Below, one piece after another: positions 11,965 to 23,921 of a stretch of DNA of 64,000 bases. The notes under the pieces are model-generated. The model saw nothing but the letters and a program-made list of their open reading frames with translations. It had not been told where the DNA came from and made no database searches. Position numbers and translations under genes: made by a program. The stretch is taken from positions 157,588 through 221,587 of the forward strand of contig JXTB01000493.1 of NCBI GenBank assembly GCA_002914805.1. The letters run 5' to 3'. The stretch is from Parasponia andersonii. Taxonomy: Eukaryota; Streptophyta; Magnoliopsida; Rosales; Cannabaceae. The stretch's first letter is position 1; the number at the start of each line of letters is the position of its first letter.

Positions 11965-11972
11965 TATAAAAG
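11965..11972 (+). promoter_or_regulatory. Putative TATA box of the antisense ORF
   Basis: TATAAAAG, followed by CCGC, lies about 125 bp upstream of the first ATG (12094) of the antisense ORF. At the same place in element 1 the minus strand reads CCTTTAAAAACCGC (3385-3396 region), about 130 bp upstream of its ATG at 3264. Conserved position and context suggest a dedicated antisense promoter. Confidence 0.5.
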
Positions 11973-12093
11973 CCGCATTCACGCTCATTTCTTACTTTAA
12001 CAAAATCTCCAAGTGTTCTAGCTTTCTAAAATTTTAAGGTTTTTGACTATTCCCTTTTCTAGAACATTTCGCTCCTTTGATTGTATTCAGAAC

Positions 12094-15000
12094 GATGGCC
12101 CCAGACTAGAATCAGAGACTCTGCCCCGTCGCGGATTCGGAGTTAGACTCATTAAGGAGGCAACTCCGCTTCCCTGACAGAGTTACCATACAAAGGGTTG
12201 AGGGCCCAGCGGATTAGTACCTTCGCTCCTCTGCCCCCGAGGGCTCCATCGTCTTGGGAAAGAGACACCTAGAATGGTTGCAGTTTCCCTTTCTCTCTTG
12301 ATCCACCAGTTCTTTGATCTGACGGGGATTCACCCGATGCAGCTGAGTACTAACGGGGTCATGATCTTGACAGGGCTCTCTGCTCTGTCAGTCATCCTCA
12401 ACGTGCATATCGACCCGAAGGTGGTATTTTATGCCTACAAACTCACCATCATCTCCAAGAAGAGCTCTTACCCCACTTTCTACCTCCAGCCGCTCCCGAG
12501 ACGCCACATCTTTTGGGGTTTGCTGAGGTCAAACAAGCAATAGGACTCCTACTCCAGGCTATATGCCATTAGAGGGGCGTGGTGCTCTCCTTGGGTGAAT
12601 GGAGAGTGTTTCTAAATTCCTTCGTTTTTTCTGCAAAGTAAGTACTAGGTCGTGATTTTTGGGTCCATGCACACCTCATCCATTTTTACTCATGATATTT
12701 TGCCTTGCACAGCCTCTGCAAAGGAAAACAGGTTTGAGCCACAACTGTCGGCGGGGCAGCTCAAGGAGCTGGAGAGGATCGTCATCTTTGGGTTCTCTAG
12801 GGATTGCCGACACATCCAGGCCATCCTGAATCCCCAGATGATGAACATGATGCCAAGGATGGTCTCATATCTCCTCTTCCTACTGGACACGTGGGTCATC
12901 ACCAAGTACTTGCGGAGCCAACTTGATGCCTCGGCTTTGATAGGTCATCAGATCACGGCCTCGCACGAGCTGGCGGGTCTCAATGACCTGGTAGCGTCGA
13001 CCAGTCACGAGCTCGAGGATGCGGTGAAGCTCATGGCCGAGGAGTTCATCAGGCTTCATAGAGAGGAAGCTGCTACCCCCAAGAGAGGGTTAAGGGTGAG
13101 TTCATTTTCGCACCCTATGGCTCCATTGGTCAGGTCATGGCTGCGTTCTAATCACATTACTTGCTCTTTACAGGTTTGGATGCAGGCCCTTTGACAGACC
13201 CTTCCCTAGTCAAAGGGAGTGTCGTTATGCACAAGGCTCGTTCCAAGGTCCCCGCGGGTCGGCGTCTAGTGGTATCCTCGGAGGACGAGGCCGTGGGGTA
13301 GGGTGTTGTCACTCTAAGAACAGGCTCGGATGACGATCGGGAGGGCTTGTTCGTGGTCGGGGGTGAAACACCCGTGGTCCCCTCTCCCAAAGCAAACGGA
13401 CCCCGACTCAGGAGATGCCAGCCATAAAGGTCGTATATGGCAAAGGGGCGCTTTTGAGCCTACCTGGGGAGGCCACTGCTCTGACTTCTTTCACCCCCAA
13501 CTCCGATTCAAAGACGAGCGCAGGGTCCAATGCTGCCTACTCTCATAGGAAAATTGCCGAGCTCAGGAGAGGGGCTCTGAGGTTGAAGGCTCAGCTGTCT
13601 TCCCCTCCCCCGGTCCCGATGAAGCGAGATCACAAAGTCGACTCATCCATGGGGAAGGAAAGCCCGGTAGGGAAGAGGGGCAGAACCACACATTTTCTGA
13701 CAGCGATGACGATGGGGCTACGCTGACCCTCATAAGGAGGAGAAGGTCTGCACGCGGCGGCTTGAAAAATCACATCCAGGCGGGTCTCCTAGGGGGGTGA
13801 CTATCGAGGCCGCCGATGTAGCGGTAGTCGCTGTAGCCTATTCTGCTGAGGATATGCCACCCCTTACTGTCACCAAAGGTGCACTTGGTGACACCTTGCT
13901 TCCTACTGTCCCCACCTTTGCCGCTTCGGGAGTGTTGAAAGAAGCTACCGGAGTGCATTCGGAGGAGGGAGAAGGTGTCCTCGCAGTTGGCAGGGTAGAG
14001 TCGTGTTCCTCAGATGTGGATGACACCCAAGGAGAGGGTCCAGCTGTGAAGCCCAAGCTGGAGGCGCTCTCTTTGGAGAACGTTGAGCTTGTTGCTGGCC
14101 GCTGCATTACACAGGTTTGGCATGTCTGGCCATCACCTCCATGTTTTTCGGTATCCTTCCTGAACAGTGACCCCCCTTTCTTGTATCCTGTAGCTAGCCG
14201 CCGTCCAGTCCTTCTATTCCTCTCGCGTTAGGGAGCTGATCGGGTAGTTGAACGCTTGTTCTACGACAGCTAAGCGGAGCGAGGTCGCCAAGTTGGCTCA
14301 CGCTCTGAGCATAGACGAGGCTAGGGTCAGCAGCGTAGTGGCTCACGCTCTGAGCATCGAGAGGACCAGACGCGAGGAGCTAGTTGCCAAGTTGGCCGAG
14401 GTAGAGGCCGATAGGCTGGCTCAAGCCAAGGCTACCAGGCTGGCCCAAACCGAGCTCAAGGTCAAGGAGTAGGAGCTGCAGAGTGCAGGGGTGGAGATAG
14501 GGCTAGCTTTCATCGCTCGCGATAAAGCGGTTGACGATGCTAAAGAGATGAGGAAAGTCGAGGCGAAAGCCAAATTGGAGGCCCATTCCCTACAGCGTAG
14601 GCTCGACCGGTCCAATGAAGTAAACCGACATCTTTACTTGGATCACAAAAAACTGATGGAAGCTCATGCGGAGTTGTCTCATAAGCACAGTGAAGACCTC
14701 ACCAATATTAACATTCTTTTGGTCGACTTATTACAATGGCAAGCGGAGCTAAGGCAGGCGGTGCTGAGGGATAGGCTGGCGGATATAGAGAAGCTAAAGA
14801 CGAGGTACCAGAGATAGGTGGATGTTCTTTCTGTAGAGAGCTACAGGTCTGGCTGGGAGAACAAGGATTTCGAGGGTCACGCGGAGGTAGTAGTGCCAGA
14901 CCAGTTCGATTAGCAGAAGGGCATCGAGAAGGACCATTATTCCGTCAGGCACTATATGAAACAGTTGAGGGATGAGATCAACATCGTGTATCCTGCTGAT

Positions 15001-15260
15001 GTGCTGAAGATGCTCAATGAAGAAAAAGACGAGCCCTCTACATCTGTCTTTATTGCCAAGGAGATTATCCCCGCTTCTGGTCCGCCAGAATAAGCCGCGG
15101 AGGTTCATGGCTGTCAGCCTAATCTTGTTGCCTCAACTGGTAGAGGGTTTGGTGCAGTCATTTTGTCTAGCGACGATTCTGACCCCGGTACGCCGCCCTC
15201 TGCCAAAACTTATCCAAGCACCGAAGCTGGTAGCACTCTCCTCGTCAGAGGTAACTAGGG
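12094..15260 (+). other. Antisense ORF region of Tat element 2
   Basis: This is the + strand coding region of the minus-oriented element, matching the antisense ORF of element 1 along its whole length. The PF04195-like N-terminal block is at about 12274-12540 (LIHQFFDLTGIHPMQLST). A middle helical block lies at 12652-13090, a low-complexity part at 13.2-14.1 kb, and coiled-coil blocks at 14.25-15.05 kb (LAEVEADRLAQAKATRLA). It is a broken fossil, with several interruptions more than element 1. Function is unknown; the family is known only as an extra ORF of Tat-type elements. Confidence 0.6.
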
Positions 15261-15899
15261 CCTCTCGCTCTTTGTGTATTTGTAAAGTACTAACTATGTT
15301 ATGTAAAGCTGACCCTTATTGTAAACACTTGTTTAAATAATAGAAACAACACATTTTTCTCATGTTTATTCCCTTCTTTTTTTTGTTGCCTTCATTCTTG
15401 GTCAGGGTTAGACATCATATACGATGCCATTCCCTTGTCAGCAGTGCGGCCGACCTCTGAGTCTGGCTCAATCGTATATGATTTGGAGTTTTTAGTGAAT
15501 TCCCCCCGTGCTATGATTGACAAGATTAGCTTTGGAGATCGGGATGTGAGTTCCAGCTCGTCCGGGTTTGAGGATGTATAATTTCTGTTATGACTTGTCT
15601 TGGTAGAGTTCGACCCACACCTATGGCTAGACTTCTCCGACCCTAAGTGGGAACACGCCAGGAACCAGCTCCAGGGGTTGGTCGACCATTGCTTGGATCC
15701 GCCACTGCAGAGGAAGAGGCCCAGGCTCGGCTCTTATCGGAAGCAAACAGGGCGCCACCACTTCGATGTGTCCCTGCGAGTCCGTCCAAGACCTGATACT
15801 TACAAATAGAGCTTCTGGGTCTGCAACCCTGTTGACCACATATTTTGTATTTTGGCAATAATAGACAGAATTTGATTTTAATTTATGTTTTTATGCTTG

Positions 15900-16270
15900 G
15901 TCTTATCTTGGCCTACTTCCAATGGGTAGGCCATGGCTCTGTTTACTTCCATTCCATGCGCAGCTAAGGCACTCTGTGGGGAGGGTCTACTTCCAATGGG
16001 TGAACCCTGGCCGTGCTTTCCTTTGGCTTTCGCATAGCTAAGGTGCCCCTTAGGGAGGGTTTACTTCCAACAGGTAGACCTTGGCTCTACTTTCCTTTGG
16101 CTTTCGCATAGCTAAGGTGCTCCTTGGGAAAGGTCTACTTCCAACGGGTAGACCCTGGCCCCACTTTTCTTTGGCTTTCGTATAGTTAAGGTGCTTCTTA
16201 AGGAGGGTATACTTCTAATGGGTAGACCCTGGCTCCGCTTTTCTTTGGCTTTCCATAGCTAAGGTGCTCT
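15900..16270. repeat. Tandem repeat, about 70-75 bp unit, 5 copies
   Basis: The unit contains TCTACTTCCAA(T/C)GGGTAGACC, then TTTCCTTTGGCTTTCGCATA and GCTAAGGTGCTCC. Copies start near 15905, 15985, 16058, 16130 and 16206. The array lies inside Tat element 2, between the antisense ORF and the integrase remnant, where Tat elements often carry tandem repeats. Confidence 0.8.
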
Positions 16271-16329
16271 CCAGAAGGAGTCTTATCGCATAACTCTTTT
16301 CCCATCCTGCAAGTATTCCTTGAGGGCTG

Positions 16330-17575
16330 ACCGCAAGTTTTCGTCACGTGGCCTATCACCTTTCGTACATTCTCTCGGGTCGTCGGCGAGTAACGTGATC
16401 CTCGTAATACAATTCTTGATGGGGTTGGCTGGCAAGTTTCGGTTGCACAGCTCATTCCTCCTCGTACATTTTCTCGGGTCATCAGCAATTATTTTTTTTT
16501 TTACGAAGTGATTCCCATAGTATAATCGTTTCGAGGTTTGCTGGCAAGTTTTTAGTTGCGCAGCTCATTCTTCTTCGTACATTTTCTCGAGTCATAGGTA
16601 AACATCTTATTGCACGATGTGATTTCCATATTACAATCATTTTCAAGGTCTGCTAGCAAGTTTTTGATTGCGCAGCTCATTCCTCTTCGTACATTTTCTC
16701 AGGCCATCGGCAAACATTTTATTGCACAATGTGATTCCCATAGTACGATCGTTTTCGAGGTCTACTGGCAAGTTTTTAATTACGTAGCTCATTCCTCTTC
16801 ATACGTTTTCTCGAGCCATCGGTAAGCATTTTATTGCACGATGTGATTCCCATAGTACGATCTTTAATAAGGTCTGTTGGCAAGTATTTTATTGCACAAC
16901 TCATTCTTTTTCGTACGTTTTCTTAGGTCGTCGGTGAGCAACATGATCCCCGCAGTATGATTTTTGATGAGGTCTGCTGGCAAGCATTTTATTGCATAGC
17001 TCACTCCTCTTCGTACATTTTCTAAGGTCGTCGGCGAGCGACGTGATTCCTGCAGTACGATTTTTGTTGAGGTTTGCTGGCAAAAATTTTATTGCGTAGC
17101 TCATTCCTCTTCGTACATTTTCTTGGGTCGTCGGCGAGCGACGTGATCCCCGCAGTATGATTTTTGTTGAGGTTTGCTGGCAAACATTTTATTGTGTAGC
17201 TCATTCCTCTTCATACGTTTTCTCGGGTCATCGGCGAGCGACGTGATCCCCATAGTATGATTTTTGTTGAGGTTTGCTGGCAAGCATTTTGTTGCACAGT
17301 TCATTCCTCTTCGTACGTTTTCTCAGGTCGTCAGTGAGTAACGTGATCCCCGCAATACGATTTTTGTTGAAGTCTGCTGGCAAGTATTTTATTGCGCAGC
17401 TCATTCCTTTTCGTACTTTTTCTCAGGTTGTCGACGAGTGACATGATCCCCGCCGTACGATTTTTATTGAGGTTTGCTAGTAAGTATTTTATTGCGTAGC
17501 TCATTCCTCTTTGTATGTTTTCTCAGGTCGTCGGCAAGTGACGTGATCCCTGCAGTACAATTTTTGTTTGTGCAA
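16330..17575. repeat. Tandem repeat, 100-bp period, about 12 copies
   Basis: GG(T/C)(T/C)TGCTGGCAAG recurs at 16971, 17071, 17171 and 17271, exactly 100 bp apart, with more diverged copies on both sides. Each unit holds GCTCATTCCTCTTCGTAC, TTTTCTCGGGTCGTCGGCGA and a CGTGATCCCCGCAGTA-like segment. A 100-bp period is not a multiple of three, so short open frames on the minus strand are a by-product and rotate from unit to unit. Confidence 0.85.
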
Positions 17576-17631
17576 GTAGTTCGTGGGGTCTGGCATTGGG
17601 GGCAGACCCTTGTTTATAGCAATCCAAAGGA

Positions 17632-18050
17632 TCAGTTCATGTCGCAGAAAACCTGACCTGTTTTGGAATTAAACAAGTTTTTTTTAATACTGCTGAATAT
17701 GGCCTTGTTTGTTGCCTTTGCCTGAACATTCCCCTGAGGGTAGTTCACGGATGAGAAACTGAGCTTTATATCATACAACTCACACAGCTCCTTAAACTTA
17801 GCTTTCCGGAACTGCATGCCATGATCAACGTGTATCTCTTTTGGTATTCCGTATCGGCAGATTATGTTTTTTCAAATGAAATTATTTGTGTTTGCCTTAT
17901 TAACAGTCATGTAAGCTTCAACTTGTACCCATTTAGTGAAATAATCGGCGGCTAGCAAGATGTACCTTCTTCCCTTTGGACTTCTGGGGAGCTCTCCGAT
18001 AATGTCCAGGCCCTATTTAGCGAATGACCAAGGAGTTATATTCGAATGGA
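17632..18050 (-). other. Gypsy integrase-like remnant
   Basis: The minus strand encodes a stretch with KLSFSSVNYPQGN and AKATNKAI, the signature around the last catalytic Glu of Ty3/gypsy integrases (usual form YPQSNGQAEATNK). More integrase-like sequence lies just to the right. It is broken and is a fossil part of Tat element 2. Confidence 0.7.
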
Positions 18051-18202
18051 GTTCCTCTGAGGGTCTGGCTGTGATGGGCCCTGAGCCTCTTACTCAACTC
18101 CGCCATCATTTCTTGTTTCCAGTTGCGAAGCACACCTTCTGGGCTTTCTTGGTGTCTTTTGTCCACCGCCGCTTCGGCCTGGAGAGGCTTTGTTTGGCTT
18201 TG

Positions 18203-18538
18203 TCACTCCCCTTGCATCCGCGATATGGACGGGACGGGGACCTTTCTCGGTAGTTGGCCCCCAAACTCTTGTTGGACCTTTTCGTCAAAGTCTTCCCTTC
18301 GCCCACTCTTGGCTTCGCTCGCTAGCAGCCCTTCGAGGTGGGTGTTGTCTCTACGCACTTCTGCGACTTCATCTTGTAAACCCAGGACAGCCTCGTGGGC
18401 TATCTCCGCCTTCCGGTTTGCTTCTGCCAGGGCGGCAAGTATTTGGTCTAGCTTTTGCTCCAGACCTGGTCTTGCTTCCCGGGAGCTCCTTTCGGCATCA
18501 GAATGTATGCTCCTGGTTGTCATTCTTGAGGGTGCCAT
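18203..18538 (-). other. Gag-like ORF start of Tat element 2
   Basis: The minus-strand frame begins MAPSRMTTRS about 75 bp after the primer-binding site, the normal place of gag. The following residues are helical and charged (LEQKLDQILAALAEANRK), consistent with the N-terminus of plant gypsy gag proteins. No further gag domain is recognisable. It is part of a broken element. Confidence 0.55.
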
Positions 18539-18612
18539 CCGACTTTGTATGGCTTTTTGTTCGGGGAGAGCACGATTGTGAGACTTCTACTATTTCTCTC
18601 GTACTCAATGGG

Positions 18613-18630
18613 TTCCCACAGACGGCACCA
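18613..18630 (-). promoter_or_regulatory. Primer-binding site
   Basis: On the minus strand the LTR end ...ACCAACA is followed after three bases by TGGTGCCGTCTGTGGGAA, very close to the TGGCGCCGTCTGTGGGA motif that follows the 5' LTR in many plant Tat/gypsy elements. It fixes the element's orientation as minus. Confidence 0.75.
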
Positions 18631-18689
18631 AACTGTTGGTGCGATTCTTATCAGCTGTCCACGCGTCTCTGGAATGCTGACGTTGTATC

Positions 18690-20505
18690 TGTTAGGATTT
18701 TGCCCTAAAAAGCAGATTTCCAATTTTACCTTTTTGAGTATAAACAACTATCTCTTATATGAAATTATGATATTTGTTAGATTAAACTATCTTAGTTGAA
18801 TAGTTTATTCATCTGAAAAAGATTCCATGACTTTATATATGTATAAAGAAACAAATATGATTAAGTGTTAATTATGGGGAGACTTATTTCTTTATATAAG
18901 TCTAAATGAAGTAGTTTACAATCTGTAAATAAAGATAGAATACTTTATTTACTATAAGTTGTAGTGTTTATCTATCTCAATGGGAATGATGTGTCTCAAA
19001 TTATTAAAGTATCTGACTTCTGATAGAAACACTAATACAACATAAATAAGTTATGTGTATTAAACTAGACCAGGTAATATAAAAAATTAGAGTGCCGTAA
19101 CTCAATTTTTATATTATCACAAACTANNNNNNNNNNNNNNNNNNNNNNNNNNNNNNNNNNNNNNNNNNNNNNNNNNNNNNNNNNNNNNNNNNNNNNNNNN
19201 NNNNNNNNNNNNNNNNNNNNNNNNNNNNNNNNNNNNNNNNNNNNNNNNNNNNNNNNNNNNNNNNNNNNNNNNNNNNNNNNNNNNNNNNNNNNNNNNNNNN
19301 NNNNNNNNNNNNNNNNNNNNNNNNNNNNNNNNNNNNNNNNNNNNNNNNNNNNNNNNNNNNNNNNNNNNNNNNNNNNNNNNNNNNNNNNNNNNNNNNNNNN
19401 NNNNNNNNNNNNNNNNNNNNNNNNNNNNNNNNNNNNNNNNNNNNNNNNNNNNNNNNNNNNNNNNNNNNNNNNNNNNNNNNNNNNNNNNNNNNNNNNNNNN
19501 NNNNNNNNNNNNNNNNNNNNNNNNNNNNNNNNNNNNNNNNNNNNNNNNNNNNNNNNNNNNNNNNNNNNNNNNNNNNNNNNNNNNNNNNNNNNNNNNNNNN
19601 NNNNNNNNNNNNNNNNNNNNNNNNNNNNNNNNNNNNNNNNNNNNNNNNNNNNNNNNNNNNNNNNNNNNNNNNNNNNNNNNNNNNNNNNNNNNNNNNNNNN
19701 NNNNNNNNNNNNNNNNNNNNNNNNNNNNNNNNNNNNNNNNNNNNNNNNNNNNNNNNNNNNTTGTCTAGCTCAATTAAGCTCAATAATTGGTTTGTGGTAT
19801 TTGTGAAATAAGTTTCATGAAACTGTGTAAAATAATGATTCTACACAGAAGTTGGTATTTTTATAAATAAGTTTCATGAGTTAGACATATTTATAAAAAT
19901 ATAGCCAAAGCCCAAATTGAAGAACAAGCCCAATCCTAATTGGACTAGGGTTAGCAGTTTTTGGTCCAATATATATAGGATATATGAGAGGAAAAATTAC
20001 ACAGCAACTCTGAAGAGAGTCACACGCATAGACACAGGGAGAGAGAGAGATTTCGGCCAACCTAGGCTAAGTGAGAGTGAAAAAGGTTTTCAACAATCTC
20101 ATAATCTCATCTTACATCCTGATGTTCCATAGAATCAAGAAGGCGTTCTTGATCGTTCTCCAACGAAGGTTTCGACTTGGTGCCCATTCGCTTCGTCAAC
20201 CAAGAGCAAGAGCATAGACAAGAAGATCTAGGGTTGGAGGTTTGATCACCATCAATAAGGAGATCGAGGAGGAACATGCTATAAGAGGTAAACCCTAATC
20301 TCATCTTTAGGGTTTTGTATCTAGATTTGATTTATGTTGTACATGATCCTGTATATGATGCATGTGTGTTGTATGGTTATGAAAACTGTTTTCATGTAAA
20401 AATTTAAAACCTAAATCCGCTAATTTTTCTACTGCATTCATGATATGATCATGTATTTTTCTATATCTGCATGCATGCATGAGTTTCCTAAGTGTTGGGT
20501 CAATT
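18690..20505 (+). mobile_element. Nested copia-type LTR insertion
   Basis: It starts TGTTAGGATTTTGCCCTAAA, close to the start of the copia LTR at 53805 (TGTTAGGGTTTATGTCCTAA). A TATA-like TATATATAGG at about 19970 is followed by a leader-like AG-rich stretch, as in a copia LTR. It interrupts the LTR of Tat element 2 and so is younger. The right border (TTTCCTAAG to GGGTCA, about 20490-20502) and the target duplication are unclear, and a 634-base gap lies inside. It could be a solo LTR or a shortened element; it looks broken. Confidence 0.55.
19127..19760. other. Assembly gap (634 N)
   Basis: A run of N inside the nested LTR insertion. The true length and content are unknown. Confidence 0.99.
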
Positions 20506-21238
20506 TACCAACTGTCCACGTATCCTTACTATCCCAGAGTGCTTTTGACTTCAAGTCGGGTCGGAGAGGCGGAGATGACCACCCACAAAGACTCACCGAT
20601 ACTTAAGTCAGTTGTTTATCCCCGAGTCTGAGTAGTAAAGATAAAGTTTTCCTTTATATATATCTATCTTCATCTCCCCTTTTTGAGGGGGAAGCAAGAC
20701 TCGTATATATAATCCTGGAACTAGGAACTTTTCTGGCTCTCAATCCCAAGATCGAGTATATTTTCTCATCATGACTTACTCCAGAGATCACGGGCCATGA
20801 TTACCGATTTCCCTTGCATTGCCGTGGTCTATTTTCTGCCATCCCCTATGACTCGAGCTTGTCGGGGGCGAAACTTTGACAAACTGCCGTTCTGTCAGGA
20901 CGGTTTGCCCAATGTGCGCACCTACCCAGGATCGCATTAAATGCCCTGTCTGGGTCTGGAGCAGTGCATTGCCTCCCATAGTCTTCTGGCGGAAGACCCT
21001 CGAGGTTTCTGATCCCCAGCTGCCGAGGCAAGAACTGGATTGGGCTGAACCATTCAGGGTCTGGGACGGATTCGGCCCTGGCCTCGGACGACCCATGGGC
21101 CCATGCGGTATCGCATGCAACTCGTGTGACTTTTAAATAGTTATTCTGGGCACGTGTTGGATGACGTGCCCCTTTGTAACCTGTTCTGCTACTCAATCAT
21201 CTACGTGACACGTGATTTAGGAATAGACCCCATACTAA

Positions 21239-22600
21239 GATAGAGAGTTATTAGAGAATTTTACTCTCAAAAATTGAATTTAGAATTAATTTTACTATTT
21301 GTTTCAATTTTAGGAGTTTTCCGTATTAAAAGCCTTCAGTTTTTATGGCAAAATATTATAAAAGAAAGCTACAAATAGATATGGTCACCAAACATTCGCC
21401 AATGGGATATAATATACCCGAAATCACTTGATGACATGACGGTTACGGTTGGTTTGAGACAGAGTCAAATAAGCCAATCTGAGGTCAATGCATTGGTGAT
21501 TGGGCGACGAACAATCTGAGGTTTCATGAGTGCTTTCCTAAGGATTGGGACGTCTATTCCTTGTCTATTATGTTCTCTTCCTTCCTTTCTTTTCAAGCTA
21601 AAGCTATATACAATATTTAAAAAAAAAAAAAGAAAAGAAATATATATTCAAAAGTACAATACAATTTGTTCAAACTTCAAAGAATCAAAAGCGTGTTGGT
21701 ACAATGACACGTGTTCAGTTTTTAATCAGTTTTTTTTCTATTTTAGCAAATAGATTTTGATTACATTTCTTTTTAGATAAACATGGGCAAAGGATTTGAA
21801 CTGGAAAGGGAATTTGAATAATGATTTTGTTTTTTTCCCCCCTCTCAAACGCTGTATGGAACTCAGGAATTAATCTAAGAAAAGTTTTTTTTATTTTTTT
21901 TTAGTTTTAAAGAATAGATCCAATAAAAGTTTTTTATTGAGAAAAAATTCCAATAGAAGTTTGACATTTAAGAATTTACTGGTATGGCAATTTCTGTGCT
22001 TATCCTACAATAAAATTCATGGTATAACCCATAAGTTATATGTCATAACATAAAATGAGAAACACGATGAATATTAATATTTAATACAACTTAAACATTT
22101 ATTAATTGAAGTAATACAATGATACAACTCACGTTTGATTTACTCATAACTACAAATTTCCATGAAAGTAACGTGTGACAATTATTTAGCTTCATAAATG
22201 GATTTCATTTTTCGTTTAAAAAATTTAAAAAGAACAGATATTAATTAGTTTTAGTATTTAATCTCCAGAGATTTTGTCGAGCCTATAAAACGACCTTTTT
22301 AATTAATTTATTTTTTGGAAAAAAAGGGGAAAGTCAAAAGGAGACGTTTGTTGTTGGGTGCTGACTATTCCAACACCACATAAGTTTACGACGCATATTT
22401 TTATTTTATTTTATTATAAAATACTACTCTGATTTCTAGAAGAGTACAACAACAGCAGCAATAATAACAAGAAGAAAAAGAAGGTTTTTTATTTTTCGTT
22501 TTAGCTAATTAAAAATTAAAAAAAAAAAAAAAAAACTTTTTTCAAGTTCAAAATTTTGGAAGAGAGAAGAAAGTCCCATGGGAAAAAATACACCATATTA
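21239..22600. other. Intergenic region, upstream of the VTT gene
   Basis: AT-rich DNA between the Tat element and the first exon of the VTT-domain gene. No coding sequence was seen. Poly-A/T runs are frequent. It should contain the gene's promoter; CCTATAAAAC near 22282 is TATA-like but far from the presumed first exon. Confidence 0.5.
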
Positions 22601-23921
22601 TATTGATGATGCCATCCCAAGTAATTATCTAAGCCATTTTTTTTTTTTTTCCTCTTCTGCATACCATATCATCAATCACTCAATCCAAATTTGAGAGCGC
22701 TTCAAAGCTTTATATTTTCTTGAACCTGCGGAGGCGGCGGTGCTGTACGTCGGTTCCGAAATCACAAGCTTTTCGCTGCCTTTTCGGAGGTTTTTGGTTC
22801 TTAATCGGTATGCGTGTGTGTGTGTGTGTTCTTTTTTTTCTTTTATTTTATGTAGTGATGTCAAAAACCCTATCTTCATAACTATGATATACGATTTTTT
22901 TTTTCCCCCTGCGTTTGCGTCATGAAATTGCATCTGATTTTTTTTTTTTTTAAATTTCCCTGGGTGATTTTTTGGGGTGGCCTTAGAAATTAGGCCAAAA
23001 TCAATAATTAAAATCATGATATAAATTAGAAAAGTTTCAAATTAGAGAATCAGTACTTTATTATTAGCTCAAGCTAGTAGTCCCAATTTTTTCTTTTTTC
23101 TCCCCAAAATTGTTGTTTTGCAATATTTGTTTCCTTTTGGTTCGCTTCATTTTTCAACTATACTGGTTTAATAATAATAATTATTATTATTATTATTATT
23201 AATATCCCTTTTATTTTCTTTTGCATTTGTGTAACTAAGTTCAAGTGATGCCAGTGGATTCCTTTACAGTTCCAGGAATCATCATAGTATATCGATTTTC
23301 AATGCCCTCTTCGAGTTTCATGCTAGTATTTAACTGGGAAAGTAGAGAAACCCAAAACACAGCGATTATGTCACCGTGTGTATAGACATAGAGAGTTGAA
23401 CTTCTGTTGTAATTGTTCCTGTAACTAATTCTGTTAAATTATTTGAACATGCAATCTATTATTTTGAGGGTTTAAATTTTGGATAAAATCATTGATGTAT
23501 AATCCTTGGTGTTAAAAATTTAATCCTCATTCGGTCTGCAACCGAATGCAAAGAGTCTGCACTCTCTAGTATATGGTTACTTATTTAACTTCTTTGGGCT
23601 ACGATTTTCTGCAGCATATAAAAACAGTTAGCACGTATCTATACTATCTAGTCACTGGAAACAGGACATAGTTTTATCTTTTAATGTTATTCTTCTGTTG
23701 GATTATATTGTCAACGTTTAAAGTTTTGGTACTTTATATTGCCTAACAAATTTTAAAAGATATTGATGCAGAAATTCTATGTAATATTCGGTTTTGTATC
23801 TGTAGCTAGCTATAATATAGTGTTACTTTGGTAAAGCTAATTGTCTTTCTTGTATTGCCCTGAGTGGATATCTTTCTTGACCTTTTAAGTATGTTTTGTC
23901 TCCAGCTTTCGGGGGCCTTGT

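Larger units (their letters stand above)
10948..21232 (-). mobile_element. Ty3/gypsy Tat-lineage element, broken
   Basis: This nearly full-span element is flanked by ACTAA at 10942-10946 and 21234-21238, one base outside the TG/CA termini on each side. Reading on the minus strand it has a 5' LTR (18634-21232, split by a later insertion), a primer-binding site (18613-18630), a gag-like ORF start (18203-18538), integrase-like remnants (about 17.6-18.05 kb), two tandem-repeat arrays (15.9-17.6 kb), an ORF on the opposite strand (12.1-15.3 kb), a hairpin and a 3' LTR (10948-11734). This layout is typical of the Tat group. It is broken many times and the protease-RT-RNase H part is not recognisable. 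The two LTRs agree at roughly nine of ten positions by eye, so the insertion is old, of the order of a few million years. Confidence 0.8.
18634..21232 (-). repeat. 5' LTR of Tat element 2, split by insertion
   Basis: The LTR lies in two pieces, 18634-18689 and 20506-21232, together about 783 bp. They align with the 787-bp LTR at 10948-11734. The split point matches the GCATC/TACCAAC position of the other LTR. The 1.8 kb between the pieces is a later insertion. Confidence 0.8.

Noticed and set aside
16901-17304. Chain of short minus-strand frames with similar peptides (PANLNKN)
   Set aside because: They come from the 100-bp tandem repeat, whose period rotates the frame; there is no sign of a real gene.
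16330-17575. Regularly spaced repeats that could suggest CRISPR
   Set aside because: The 100-bp units are continuous tandem copies without unique spacers, and they lie in a plant retroelement.
22740-22925. Upstream frame before the VTT gene
   Set aside because: It lacks an ATG at its start, crosses the probable 5' UTR donor and runs into a TG repeat.
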